DNA of 64,000 bases, taken from the NCBI RefSeq assembly GCF_022808715.1, contig NZ_JAKZKX010000021.1:1-64000 (forward strand), written 5' to 3'. Positions 1 to 8,344 of the stretch are shown here, one piece after another. Position numbers and translations under genes: made by a program. A model generated the notes under the pieces. That model was given only the letters and a program-made list of their open reading frames with translations. It had not been told where the DNA came from and did not search any database. This DNA comes from Fundidesulfovibrio agrisoli (GTDB lineage: Bacteria > Desulfobacterota > Desulfovibrionia > Desulfovibrionales > Desulfovibrionaceae). Every line of letters starts with the position of its first letter. The first letter of the stretch is position 1.

Positions 1-37
1 CGGCCCCCGGATATTCTTCCGATATGTCCGGGGGCCG
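1..37. repeat. Palindrome with TCTTC loop (copy H1)
   Basis: Perfect 11-bp inverted repeat (positions 1-11 with 27-37), extended by TAT/ATG pairing to 14 bp, around a 9-base loop TCTTCCGAT. It matches, with two loop changes, the palindromes at 21538, 45828 and 60875, whose loop is TCTTCAAAT. It lies just past the 3' end of the glycosyltransferase gene. The gene to its left is outside the window, so I cannot tell whether it sits between convergent genes as the others do. Confidence 0.6.
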
Positions 38-85
38 CGCCGCGCGGAGGGCTGGGGCGCTGACTACAACCACAACAGTAGCGAA

Positions 86-748
86 TCATTCACCTCGACG
101 CTTGCCCTCAGCCGTACCGTCCAGCCCGCGCCCTGCGTCGTACACCCCCACCACGTCCCCGATCACCTTCACGCTGCGCGCCCGCAGCCAGTACCGCCGG
201 ATGTTCACGTAATCAGCCTGGTACCCTCCCTCGGAGGCCCAGCCGCGGCCACGGTTCACGGCCAGATCCCGCGACACGCACACGCACAGCGAATCCACGT
301 TGCACTGGCGAAGGATTTCGCCATCCGGCCCGGTGCGGGGCAGCAGCCCCACTTCGGGATAGGCCCGGCTCACGTCGATCCGGGCCACCACCAGTTCATG
401 CTCCAGGTGCGGCAGGTAGCTGGCCAGGGCCGTTTCGGCGAGGGTGTTGTCGTCGTCGAGGAACAGCAGGTGCGAGCCCCGGGCCATGCCCATGAGCCCG
501 TTGCGGATGGCGTTGCCGAAGTCGCAGGATTTGGGGAAATCCACGAAGCGCGTGGGAATGCCCAGGCGCGGCCGCACGCCCTTGAGGCCGTCGAAGCCCA
601 CCAGCCACTCCACCTGCCCGGGCCGGAGCAACCCCAGGGCCTCTGCGCGGCGCGCGGCGGCCTCCAGGCTGCGCCCGGCCTGCTCCAGGGCCAGGGGCCT
701 GTCGCCCCGGCTGGGGGTGATGACGCTGAAGATCGTGCTGGGGCGCAT
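86..748 (-). CDS. Glycosyltransferase, GT-A (family 2-like)
   Basis: The 220-residue product looks like a soluble nucleotide-sugar glycosyltransferase. A beta strand near the N terminus (SVITPSRGDR) is followed by a hydrophobic strand ending in a DDD motif at about residues 98-100 (LLFLDDDNT), the usual metal/nucleotide-sugar binding position in GT-A enzymes. There is no signal peptide or membrane helix. I chose the ATG at 746-748 because a GGAGAGG ribosome site lies just upstream; the frame is open further but that part has no hallmarks. Acceptor and sugar cannot be told from sequence. No partner genes for a polysaccharide locus are visible; the next gene is divergent. At 220 residues it is short for the family. 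Confidence 0.75.
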   Translation of the reverse strand: MRPSTIFSVITPSRGDRPLALEQAGRSLEAAARRAEALGLLRPGQVEWLVGFDGLKGVRPRLGIPTRFVDFPKSCDFGNAIRNGLMGMARGSHLLFLDDDNTLAETALASYLPHLEHELVVARIDVSRAYPEVGLLPRTGPDGEILRQCNVDSLCVCVSRDLAVNRGRGWASEGGYQADYVNIRRYWLRARSVKVIGDVVGVYDAGRGLDGTAEGKRRGE

Positions 749-862
749 GGACCTCTCCTGCCGGACAGCTTTACCAAATCGCCGGGGCTGCGTATATGGC
801 GCGCTGCATGGGTCCGTGCCCCTTCCCGGGGGGCGGGCCAAACCACCACGGGAGACGAAGCG

Positions 863-1126
863 ATGAAAGGCGTCTGGGACGGATTGGACAAGGAACGCGT
901 CAGCCACGCGGTGCTCACGGCCTTCGGCTCCGACGAATACCTGGAGCTGCTGGCGGCCATCAACAACGCCGACACCCCCGAGGAGGTGCGTCAGGCGCGC
1001 GCGGGCCTCAAGGAAGTCATGGCCCTGTGGCGCCAGGAGTGCCCCGAGTACGCCTTCATGGTGGACTGCCTCTATCTTTTCTCGGAAAAGATGGAGGTCT
1101 ATCTGGCGGGCGAGGGCGGGGAGTGA
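863..1126 (+). CDS. Hypothetical small acidic protein
   Basis: An 87-residue predicted cytoplasmic protein, largely helical and acidic, with Trp, Tyr and Phe spread through the C-terminal half (ALWRQECPEYAFMVDCLYLF). I do not recognise the family. Its stop codon overlaps the GTG start of the downstream tag gene in a GTGA arrangement, so the two are almost certainly co-translated. The frame, a purine-rich stretch (GGGAGACGAAG) before ATG 863, and the coupling support a real gene. It is divergent from the glycosyltransferase, with about 115 bp between starts for both promoters. Confidence 0.7.
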   Translation: MKGVWDGLDKERVSHAVLTAFGSDEYLELLAAINNADTPEEVRQARAGLKEVMALWRQECPEYAFMVDCLYLFSEKMEVYLAGEGGE

Positions 1127-1719
1127 GCGCCGAGCCCGGCCCCGACGGCAGGCCGCGCTGCCCCTGGAGTCTGGGGCATCCGCTGCTGCTTGAATATCAC
1201 GACGCCGAATGGGGCGCGCCCCTGCGCGACGACCGCGCGCTCTTCGAGCTGCTGATCCTGGAGGGCTTCCAGGCGGGCCTCTCCTGGCTGACCATCCTCA
1301 AGCGCAGGGAGGGCTTCAGGGCGGCCTTCAAGGGCTTCCACCCGGAAGAGATCGCCACCTGGGGCAAGCCAGAGGCCGAACGTTTACTGGCCGACCCCGG
1401 CATCATCCGCAACCGGCTCAAGGTGGAGGCCGCCCCGGCCAACGCCAGGGCGTTCCTGAAACTGCGGGATTCGGGGAAATCCTTCTCGGACTATCTGTGG
1501 GGCTTCGTGGACGGGCGCCCCGTGGTCAACGCCTGGAAGGAGATGTCCCAGGTGCCCGCCGTGACGCCCCTGGCCGAGAAGGTCAGCAAGGACATGAAGG
1601 CCAAGGGCTTCCGCTTCGTGGGGCCGGTGAGCGTCTACGCCTTCCTGCAGTCCGCCGGGCTGGTCAACGACCACCTGGTGACCTGCTTCCGCTTCGCCGA
1701 GACAACCGGGAAAAGCTGA
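1123..1719 (+). CDS. tag: DNA-3-methyladenine glycosylase I
   Basis: 198-residue Tag-family base-excision enzyme that removes 3-methyladenine from alkylated DNA. The family N-terminal motif RCPW with a following YHDAEWG is present, as is the C-terminal His/Cys pair (DHLVTCFR) that with the N-terminal Cys and His binds the structural zinc of the helix-hairpin-helix fold. FQAGLSW matches the base-recognition region. The GTG start at 1123 overlaps the TGA of the preceding small gene by four bases; no better start exists before the conserved RCPW. Length is normal for Tag. The downstream ftsX is convergent, ending four bases past this stop, so no terminator fits between them. Confidence 0.93.
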   Translation: MSAEPGPDGRPRCPWSLGHPLLLEYHDAEWGAPLRDDRALFELLILEGFQAGLSWLTILKRREGFRAAFKGFHPEEIATWGKPEAERLLADPGIIRNRLKVEAAPANARAFLKLRDSGKSFSDYLWGFVDGRPVVNAWKEMSQVPAVTPLAEKVSKDMKAKGFRFVGPVSVYAFLQSAGLVNDHLVTCFRFAETTGKS

Positions 1720-1723
1720 GACT

Positions 1724-2614
1724 CTACCGCCGGGCGGCCAGCAGCCCGCCCAGGGCGGACATACACGCCGCCAGGGCCACGATTGCGGCCGTCTCCTCCA
1801 GGGGCATGGGCGCAAGCTTGATCCACAACGGCGGCCCGTAGAGCCGCCCGGCCAGGACCAGGCGCAGGGCCGCCAGCGCCGCCAGCCCCATCAGAGACCC
1901 CGCCACGCTCGTCAGCGCCGCGCTCACCACCCAGGGCAGGCGCACGAACCATTCCTTCGCGCCCACCAGGCGCATCAACTCCACCTCGGCCCTGCGGCCC
2001 TCCAGACAGAGCCTCGCGGCCAGATAAGCCACCAGGGCCACGGCCAGGGCCAGCGCCCCCGCCAGCGGCCCCAGCGCTGCGGCCGAGAGGCTGCGCAGGG
2101 CCTGGGCCACGTCCAGTTGCGCCGGGGCGATGCGCACCCGCTCCACCCCGGGCAGAGCCTTGAGCCGTTCGAGCAACTCGCGCGCGGGGGACGTGTCCGT
2201 GCCGCGCACCGCGAACGAGGCCAAAGCCTTGGGCGGCAGGGTGGTCGCGACAGCAGGGCGGGGGAAATCGTAGCCTTCGTCCATGGTGGAGCGCAGGCTC
2301 TCCAGGGACTCCTCGGGGGTGAGTCCGGTGAGCTCGTCCACGCCCGGCATGGCCCGGATCGTTTCCCACTGGCGGCGCACCTCGGCCATGTCCGCCCCGG
2401 GCTTCCAATAGATGCGGAACTGGGCGTGCCCGTGCTTTTCGAGCAGGTTGCCCTCCAGGTTGGCAAGAAACAGCCCCAGCCCCCCGGCCAGGAAGCAGGC
2501 CAAGGCCAATGCCAGGGCCGCCATGAGGTGCAGCCCGGGGGCCCCGCCGATTTGCAGGAAGGCGCGCGCCAGCGCCCGGCGCAGGAGGATCACGCCGCGC
2601 CCCCGGCGGGGCAT
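1724..2614 (-). CDS. ftsX: Cell division protein FtsX (permease-like)
   Basis: 296-residue inner-membrane partner of the FtsE ATPase. FtsEX couples divisome assembly to peptidoglycan hydrolase activation. A transmembrane segment at about residues 27-50 is followed by an extracytoplasmic domain of about 120 residues, then three hydrophobic segments in the C-terminal third, the FtsX topology. The conserved cytoplasmic turn EVELMRLVGAKEWFVRLPW lies between them. It overlaps the upstream ftsE by 25 bp in another frame, implying translational coupling. The C terminus ends LLAARR. The assignment rests on topology, the LVGA motif and the ftsE neighbour. Confidence 0.9.
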   Translation of the reverse strand: MPRRGRGVILLRRALARAFLQIGGAPGLHLMAALALALACFLAGGLGLFLANLEGNLLEKHGHAQFRIYWKPGADMAEVRRQWETIRAMPGVDELTGLTPEESLESLRSTMDEGYDFPRPAVATTLPPKALASFAVRGTDTSPARELLERLKALPGVERVRIAPAQLDVAQALRSLSAAALGPLAGALALAVALVAYLAARLCLEGRRAEVELMRLVGAKEWFVRLPWVVSAALTSVAGSLMGLAALAALRLVLAGRLYGPPLWIKLAPMPLEETAAIVALAACMSALGGLLAARR

Positions 2615-3276
2615 GCGCCGCCCGCCTGGCCCAGGAAACCGGCCTCCAGGTTGAGCACGCGGGCCTGCGGGGTGGCGGCCACGATGTCGTGGTTGTGGGT
2701 GGCCATGAGGATGGTCACGCCGTGGGCGTGGAACTGCTTGAACACGTCCATGAGGCGCAGGGCCATGTCGCGGTCCAGGTTGCCGGTGGGTTCGTCCGCC
2801 AGGATGACCTTGGGCCCGGCCACCATGGCCCGGGCGATGGCCACGCGCTGCTGCTCGCCGCCGGAGAGCACCGCGCAGGGCAGGTTCGCCGCCCGCTCAA
2901 GCTCCAGCACGGCCAGCACCGAGTCCACCCGGCGGGCGATCTGCCCGTCGGGCAGGCCGCAAACCTCCAGGGGCAGGCGCACGTTCTCGGCCACGGTGCG
3001 GTCGGGGAGTATCTTGAAGTCCTGGAAGACCACGGCCACGTCGCGGCGCAGCAGGGGCAGCCTGCCGCGCCTGAGCGACGCAAGGTCGTAGCCCGCGATG
3101 CGCGCCTTGCCGGCCTGCAGGGGCAGCTGCCCGTGCAGGATGCGCAGGAGGGTGGTCTTGCCCGCGCCCGAGCGGCCCGTGAGGAAGGCGAACTCCCCCT
3201 TGTGGACCCGGAAGCTCACGGCCTGGAGCGCCTTGTGCCCGCCGAAGGCGTGCGAAAGGTGCACGGCCGAGATCAT
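2590..3276 (-). CDS. ftsE: Cell division ATP-binding protein FtsE
   Basis: 228-residue ABC ATPase that associates with FtsX at the division site. Walker A GRSGAGKTT is at residues 34-42, Q-loop VVFQDFKIL near 85, signature LSGGEQQR near 137, Walker B VILADEPTGNLD near 157 and the H-loop ATHNHD near 190. The FQDFKIL and DEPTGNLD stretches are typical of FtsE. It begins 16 bp after the stop of nrdJ, so the two division genes probably ride on the ribonucleotide reductase transcript. The last 25 bp overlap ftsX. Confidence 0.95.
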   Translation of the reverse strand: MISAVHLSHAFGGHKALQAVSFRVHKGEFAFLTGRSGAGKTTLLRILHGQLPLQAGKARIAGYDLASLRRGRLPLLRRDVAVVFQDFKILPDRTVAENVRLPLEVCGLPDGQIARRVDSVLAVLELERAANLPCAVLSGGEQQRVAIARAMVAGPKVILADEPTGNLDRDMALRLMDVFKQFHAHGVTILMATHNHDIVAATPQARVLNLEAGFLGQAGGACPAGGAA

Positions 3277-3292
3277 GCCAGACTCGGGCGGC

Positions 3293-5527
3293 CTAGCCGC
3301 ACTTGGTGAAGCCGCAGGCCTTGCACACGTAGCAGCCTTCCTCGAAGGTCAGCTCGTGCTCGCAATCCGGGCAGGTGGGCGTGGTCAGGGACTTCACGCC
3401 GTCGCCCATGGTGCGGCCCTGCATGTAGCGGCGCTCCAGCACCCAGGCCACGGAGTCCGGCAGGGAGAGCAGCAGCCCCTTCTTCTGGAACACCGGGTTC
3501 TCGCCGCCGATGCCCTTGAGCTGGCCCACCACGTCGGCCACGTCCACGCCCGAGCGCAGCGCCAGGGAGACGAGCCTGCCGATGGCCTCGGCCTTGGCCG
3601 TGATGGAGCGGCCGGATTTGCCGATGGTGGCGAACACCTCGAAGGGTTTGCCGTCCACTTCGTTCACGGTGAGGTAGAGGTCGCCGTAGCCGGTCTTGAC
3701 CTTCTGGGTGAAGCCGTAGACCACGTCCGGCCGGGTGCGCACCTTGGACTCCTGGCGCTCGTCGGCCTTCTCCTGCTTGGCGCCGTCGCCGGTGCAGAGC
3801 ACCTGGGCGGACTTGCAGCCGTCGCGGTACACGGTGACGCCCTTGCAGCCCAGCTCGTAGGCCAGCCAGTAGATGCGCCAGATGTCGTCCTGCACGGCGG
3901 AGTTGGGCAGGTTCACGGTCTTGGAGACGGCGTTGTCCGTGTATTTCTGGAAGGCGGCCTGCATCTTCAGGTGCCACACGGGCTCGATGTCCATGGCCGT
4001 GACGAAGGTGCGGCGCAGCTCCTCCGGGATGTAGTCGATGTGCTTGATGGAGCCCTTGGCCGCCACCTCCTCCATGAGCTTGGGGGAGTGGCACTGCGCG
4101 GCCTTCACCGCGGCCTCGAAGTACGGGTTGGACTCCACCAGCTTCTCGCCGTCCATCACGTGGCGCGCGAAGGAGAGCGCGAACAGCGGCTCGATGCCCG
4201 AGGAGCAGCCCGCCAGGATGGAGAGCGTGCCCGTGGGCGCGATGGTGGTGGTGGTGGCGTTGCGGAAGGGGCCCTGCTTGTGCTCGGCGTAGACCGAGCC
4301 CTCGAAATTGGGGAAGGCGCCGCGCTCCTCGGCCAGCACCTTGGAGGCCGCCTTCGACTCGTCCTGCATGAAGTCCATGATCTTCTCGGCCAGGCGCAGG
4401 GCCTCCTGGGAGTCGTAGGGGATCTCCAGCTGATAGAGCAGGTCCGCGAAGCCCATGACGCCCAGGCCGATCTTGCGGTTGGCGCGCACCATGTCGCTGA
4501 TGCGCTCCAGCGGGTAGACCGAGGCCTCGATCACGTTGTCCAGGAAGCGAACGGCCAGGTGGATGACGCGCTTGAGCTCGTCCCAGTCCACGCCGTCGCG
4601 GGTGTCGGCCTTCATCAGGGCCAGGTTCACCGAGCCCAGGTTGCAGGCCTCGTAGGGCAGCAGGGGCTGCTCGCCGCAGGGGTTGGTGGACTCGATCTCG
4701 CCCAGGGCCGGGGTGGGGTTGTCGCGGTTGATGCGGTCCAGGAAGATGATGCCGGGGTCGCCCGACTCCCAGGCTTTCTGCACCAGGATGGAGAACACCT
4801 CCCGGGCCTTGAGCCGGGTGATGACCTCCTTGGAGTGCGGGGCCACCAGGTCGTACTCTTCGTCGGCCTCCACGGCCTGCATGAAGGCTTCGGTCAGGGC
4901 CACGGAAATATTGAAGTTGTTGAGGTCGCCCTCGCGCTCCTTGCAGCGGATGAACTCGAGGATGTCCGGGTGGTCCACGCGCAGGATGCCCATGTTGGCG
5001 CCCCGGCGCGTGCCGCCCTGCTTCACCTGCTCGGTGGCGGTGTTGAAGATGCGCATGAAGGACACCGGACCCGAGGCCACGCCGCCCGTGGAGCCCACCC
5101 GGGAGTTCACCGGGCGCAGCCGCGAGAAGGAGAAGCCCGTGCCGCCGCCGGACTTGTGGATCAGGGCCGCGTGCTTCACCGCGTCGAAGATCTCGTCCAT
5201 GGAGTCGCCCACGGGAATCACGAAGCAGGCCGCGAGTTGGCCAAGGTCCGTGCCCGCGTTCATCAGCGTGGGCGAGTTGGGCAGGAACTTGAAGGAGGTC
5301 ATGAGGTCGTAGAAGGCCCGGGCGAGCGCGTCCGGCTTCCAGGAGGATGAGGCGAACAGCTTCTCCTGCGCGGCGATGGCGTCGGCCACGCGCCAGAAGA
5401 GCTCCTGCTCGGTTTCTATGGCTTCGCCCTGGGGGCCTTTGCGCAGGTAGCGCTTGGCGAGGACGACCTTGGCGTTCTGGTTCAAACCGGGCTCGGGCAG
5501 GTCCGCCGGGATGCTGGAGACGGGCAT
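3293..5527 (-). CDS. nrdJ: Adenosylcobalamin-dependent ribonucleotide reductase, class II
   Basis: 744-residue enzyme reducing ribonucleotides to deoxyribonucleotides with a B12-generated thiyl radical, so working with or without oxygen. N-terminal NSPTLMNAG and a reactive Cys near residue 101 (QLAACFVIP) are followed by the glycine-rich HKSGGGTGF loop, GGTRRGANMG, and the active-site NPCGEQ with a second conserved segment ACNLGSVNL. TIAPTGTLSILAG is also typical. The C terminus carries a zinc-ribbon-like set of cysteines (CPDC ... CYVCKACG), characteristic of NrdJ and probably used for re-reduction. ATG 5527 has AAGGAG upstream. It leads the run nrdJ-ftsE-ftsX. I found no clear NrdR box or cobalamin riboswitch upstream. 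Confidence 0.96.
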   Translation of the reverse strand: MPVSSIPADLPEPGLNQNAKVVLAKRYLRKGPQGEAIETEQELFWRVADAIAAQEKLFASSSWKPDALARAFYDLMTSFKFLPNSPTLMNAGTDLGQLAACFVIPVGDSMDEIFDAVKHAALIHKSGGGTGFSFSRLRPVNSRVGSTGGVASGPVSFMRIFNTATEQVKQGGTRRGANMGILRVDHPDILEFIRCKEREGDLNNFNISVALTEAFMQAVEADEEYDLVAPHSKEVITRLKAREVFSILVQKAWESGDPGIIFLDRINRDNPTPALGEIESTNPCGEQPLLPYEACNLGSVNLALMKADTRDGVDWDELKRVIHLAVRFLDNVIEASVYPLERISDMVRANRKIGLGVMGFADLLYQLEIPYDSQEALRLAEKIMDFMQDESKAASKVLAEERGAFPNFEGSVYAEHKQGPFRNATTTTIAPTGTLSILAGCSSGIEPLFALSFARHVMDGEKLVESNPYFEAAVKAAQCHSPKLMEEVAAKGSIKHIDYIPEELRRTFVTAMDIEPVWHLKMQAAFQKYTDNAVSKTVNLPNSAVQDDIWRIYWLAYELGCKGVTVYRDGCKSAQVLCTGDGAKQEKADERQESKVRTRPDVVYGFTQKVKTGYGDLYLTVNEVDGKPFEVFATIGKSGRSITAKAEAIGRLVSLALRSGVDVADVVGQLKGIGGENPVFQKKGLLLSLPDSVAWVLERRYMQGRTMGDGVKSLTTPTCPDCEHELTFEEGCYVCKACGFTKCG

Positions 5528-5823
5528 GGAGACTCCTTCAAGAAAGGAAAATCAGACTTGTGATGTAGTTAGCCGGCCGAATGGCAGCAGGTGGGATTCT
5601 TACTCCAAAACCTCCAGGAAATCCACCGGGATTGCTCCTCGAAGCCCCCCCACCCCGAGCCACCCCCTGTTCGTAACTCCGCAAACAGCGTGGCATCATT
5701 GGCTTTAATTTTTCGCTTACAGCCTGGTCATCGCGAGGCCGCCCTGCCGGGGCTTGCCTGCCGCCGGGCGCAGGCGTATTGCGGGCGCTCGTCTTTGCGA
5801 AATTGTGATTGTCGGGGGGAACC
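5528..5823. other. Divergent intergenic region, nrdJ / DUF554 gene
   Basis: About 296 bp between two divergent starts, so it must hold both promoters. It contains an A/T-rich patch at 5704-5718 within otherwise GC-rich sequence. I could not fit a convincing -35/-10 pair, a palindromic NrdR box or a cobalamin riboswitch. The only firm sites are the nrdJ ribosome-binding site (AAGGAG on the minus strand, near 5534) and a GGGGGA before the DUF554 gene. Confidence 0.5.
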
Positions 5824-6543
5824 ATGCTCGGACCATACGTCAACGGCGTCTCCGTGGTGATAGGCAGCGTGTTCGGCGGCGCGCTGGGCGAGCGCATGAG
5901 CGCCAACCTGCGCAACAGGATGCCCCACGTGTTCGGCTGCTGCTCCATGGCCCTGGGCGTGGCCATGATCGTCAAGGTCAACGCCCTGCCGCCCGTGGTG
6001 CTGGCTTTGGTGCTGGGGGCCATCATCGGGGAGCTCGTCCATCTGGAGCGCGGCATCCGCAGCCTGGCCGGGAAGCTGCGCAAGCTGGTGGAGAAGGTGG
6101 CCCCGGCCCCCAAGGGCGACATAAGCCACGAGGACTTCCTGGAGCGCTTCGTGGCGCTCATGGTGCTTTTCTGCGTCAGCGGCACCAGCGTGTTCGGCTC
6201 CATGAACGAGGGCATCACGGGCGATGCGACCCTGCTGCTGGTCAAGGCCGTGCTGGACCTGTTCACCTCGGCCATCTTCGCGGCCTCGCTCGGCTACGCG
6301 GTGGCAGCCCTGGCCGTGCCGCAGCTGGCCATCCAGGCCGCCCTGTACGGGGCCTCCACCCTGATAATGCCCCTGACCACCCCGGCCATGGTGGCGGATT
6401 TCTCGGCCTGCGGCGGGGTCATCATGCTGGCCACGGGCTTCCGCATCTGCGAGATCAAGTCCATGGCGGTGGCCAACTGGCTGCCCGCGCTGTTCATCGT
6501 CATGCCGCTCTCGGCCCTGTGGGCGCGGGTGATGCCCCACTAG
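5824..6543 (+). CDS. DUF554 family membrane protein
   Basis: 239-residue integral membrane protein of the DUF554 family (YdfK-like), function unknown. It opens with the typical N terminus GPYVNGVSVVIGSVFGGALG and carries several hydrophobic helices, a conserved FCVSGTSVFGSMNEG loop, and ADFSACGGVIMLATGFRICEIK near the C terminus. ATG 5824 is preceded at short spacing by GGGGGA; a TTG five codons earlier is possible but adds nothing conserved. It is monocistronic as far as can be seen, with its own spacing on both sides. Confidence 0.85.
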   Translation: MLGPYVNGVSVVIGSVFGGALGERMSANLRNRMPHVFGCCSMALGVAMIVKVNALPPVVLALVLGAIIGELVHLERGIRSLAGKLRKLVEKVAPAPKGDISHEDFLERFVALMVLFCVSGTSVFGSMNEGITGDATLLLVKAVLDLFTSAIFAASLGYAVAALAVPQLAIQAALYGASTLIMPLTTPAMVADFSACGGVIMLATGFRICEIKSMAVANWLPALFIVMPLSALWARVMPH

Positions 6544-6592
6544 CCCCCTCCGATCCCGGGGAGGCATACAAATCTCAAAACCGCCCTTGTGC

Positions 6593-6622
6593 TTTTCGCC
6601 GTGCGATATTAGGAATTATAAT
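6593..6622 (+). promoter_or_regulatory. Candidate sigma-70 promoter
   Basis: A perfect TATAAT lies at 6617-6622 in an A/T-rich island in a very GC-rich region; the best -35 is a weak TTTTCG at 6593-6598 with 18 bp between. It would start transcription about 60 bases before the ATG of the secreted protein at 6690. Confidence 0.5.
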
Positions 6623-6689
6623 TAGAAGAATCGCATCCTGGCAGGCGCCCGCATCGGGCGGCTCCAGCCGGGACCCAAGGAGCGGAAGC

Positions 6690-7190
6690 ATGCGCCCTGT
6701 ACCTTGCATCATCCTCGCGGCGGTCATCGCCTTGTTCACGGCGAGCGCAGCCCTGGCCCAGATCGAAATCTACGACGCCAACAACCAGTATCTGGGCATG
6801 GTGACTTCCTCCAACACGCTGGGCTTCTACAACCAGAAGATAGGCAAGTTCTTCGAATTGGACATGACCAGCTACAACCTGCAGAATATCTGGCTCTTTT
6901 ACAAGACGGACGACTGCTCAGGCCAGGCTTACGCGCCTTACACGCTGACGGGATACATGGTCCGCTCGGGCAACAACATCTATGAGCACACGGGTGAGAC
7001 GGAGAGCTTCATCTCCTACAGCTATTACTGGAACGCCCAGTGCTACAAGGCCACCTCGGCGATGCGGTTCTACGACAAGGTGAACCCTTTCGCCGGCGCA
7101 TTGCCGTTCACCCTGCCCGTGAAGCCGCCCTTCCACTACAGCGTCAAGACGTCCAACAAGGCCGTGGTCGTGCCCATGCCCGTCAGTTGA
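6690..7190 (+). CDS. Hypothetical secreted protein
   Basis: 166-residue protein with a classic signal peptide: MRPVP, a hydrophobic stretch, and cleavage after ASAALA or ALAQ near residue 24. The mature part is rich in Tyr, Asn, Phe and Thr, has two cysteines that could form a disulfide, and reads like a compact beta-rich periplasmic or exported protein. I do not recognise a family. ATG 6690 follows an AAGGAG site (CCAAGGAGCGGAAGC) and lies about 60 bases after a good promoter. It ends 65 bp before the convergent pseudouridine synthase stop and stands alone. Confidence 0.75.
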   Translation: MRPVPCIILAAVIALFTASAALAQIEIYDANNQYLGMVTSSNTLGFYNQKIGKFFELDMTSYNLQNIWLFYKTDDCSGQAYAPYTLTGYMVRSGNNIYEHTGETESFISYSYYWNAQCYKATSAMRFYDKVNPFAGALPFTLPVKPPFHYSVKTSNKAVVVPMPVS

Positions 7191-7254
7191 CCGGCCTGAA
7201 CCGCACCCCGGCAAGGCGGCAGCGGACGCAACCGGCCGCCACGGGCCGATGGAT

Positions 7255-8148
7255 TCAGGGCAGGTAATCGGCCGCGCTCCACGCGCCAGCCCAGGGCGGG
7301 GGGCAGGCGAACGTCTCTTCATCAATGGTCAACTTCCAGGCGTGCAGGCGCATGGGCGGCTTGCCGCCGCCGTACTTGGCGTCCCCGGCGATGGGGTGCC
7401 CGCGCGAGGACAGCTGCGCCCTGATCTGGTGGGTGCGGCCCGTGAGCAGGCGTACCTCCAGGAGCGATCTCGCCGCCTCGATGCGCAGGGGCACTGCCAC
7501 CAGCCGGGCCTCCTTGCCCTCCTCACCGGCCTCCATGCGCTCGCGCCCGGGCGCGCCCGCCTTCTCCAGCCTGTCGGCCAGCTCCACCGGCTCGCCCTCG
7601 GCTGACAGGCTCCACTTCCCCAGCACCCAGCAGAGGTAGCGTTTGTCCGTCTCGCGCGCGGCCAGCATGGCGTGGGCTCTGGTCAGGGCCTGGTGCGTGC
7701 GCGCGGCCAGGAGCACGCCGGAGGTGTCGCGGTCCAGCCGGTGGGCGATTGCCGGCACGAAGGCGCTGCCCGCGTAGGCTTGGGCCAGCCTTGTCTGCAC
7801 GGAGTCGGTCCAGCCGCTGCCGGGGTGCACGGGCAGCCCGGCGGGCTTGGCGATCACCAGCCAGTCGGGCGTTTCGGCCAGTACGGGCAGGTCCGGCCGT
7901 GTACGCTCCTCGCTCCCCACTTCCACGGGGCGCATGGCCGCGAAAGGCGGGATGCGCACGCTCTGGCCCTCGGCCACGCGGTCGAAGGGCTTGGCGCGCT
8001 TGCCGTCCACGCGGACCTGGCCCGTCCTGATCCAGCGCATGAGCACGGAGCCGGGGGCGTCCTCGCCGAGGACGCGGCCCAGGTACTGCACGAGCTTCTG
8101 CCCGGCTTCGGCCGCGCTGACGGTGCGTATGTTGGGATTGGCTTTCAT
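7255..8148 (-). CDS. Pseudouridine synthase, RluC/RluD family
   Basis: 297-residue RNA pseudouridine synthase that isomerises uridine in rRNA. An N-terminal S4 RNA-binding domain (residues about 10-70, IRTGQVRVDGKRAKPFDRV) precedes the catalytic domain with the HRLDRDTSG motif at 136-144; Asp139 is the predicted nucleophile. KRYLCWVLG, LLTGRTHQIRAQL and HPIAGDAKYGG are the other family signatures. The S4 domain and length fit RluC better than RluA, but the modified position cannot be assigned. A repeat-rich 196-bp gap separates it from the envelope cluster upstream, so it is probably transcribed independently. Confidence 0.9.
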   Translation of the reverse strand: MKANPNIRTVSAAEAGQKLVQYLGRVLGEDAPGSVLMRWIRTGQVRVDGKRAKPFDRVAEGQSVRIPPFAAMRPVEVGSEERTRPDLPVLAETPDWLVIAKPAGLPVHPGSGWTDSVQTRLAQAYAGSAFVPAIAHRLDRDTSGVLLAARTHQALTRAHAMLAARETDKRYLCWVLGKWSLSAEGEPVELADRLEKAGAPGRERMEAGEEGKEARLVAVPLRIEAARSLLEVRLLTGRTHQIRAQLSSRGHPIAGDAKYGGGKPPMRLHAWKLTIDEETFACPPPWAGAWSAADYLP

Positions 8149-8163
8149 GGGGTGTGCGGAATG

Positions 8164-8325
8164 GGGAAGCGGGGCGCGGCCCCGCGCCCCGCCGGGGGGA
8201 GTGCCTCCCCCCGGACCCCGGCGATATGTTTCACAGTGACTCCCGACCGGCGCGAAGCCGTCGAGGGGGTCCGGGGGAAATCATTTCCCCCGGCGGGGTC
8301 CAGGGGCGGAGCCCCTGTTTCCCCA
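8164..8325. repeat. GC-rich extragenic palindromes
   Basis: Two adjacent palindromic GC blocks. The first (8164-8225) alternates C- and G-runs around GCGCGGCCCCGCGCCCC and GGGGGGAGTGCCTCCCCCC. The second (8259-8325) folds GGGGGAAAT against ATTTCCCCC, with further pairing of the following GGGGCGGAGCCCC. A related block is at 13424-13474. They lie past the 3' end of the envelope cluster and may act as terminators, although no T-run follows. Confidence 0.5.
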
Positions 8326-8344
8326 CCTCTCTCACTCTCTTCTC

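Noticed and set aside
5528-5823. Cobalamin riboswitch before nrdJ
   Set aside because: The B12 box and its conserved flanks are absent.
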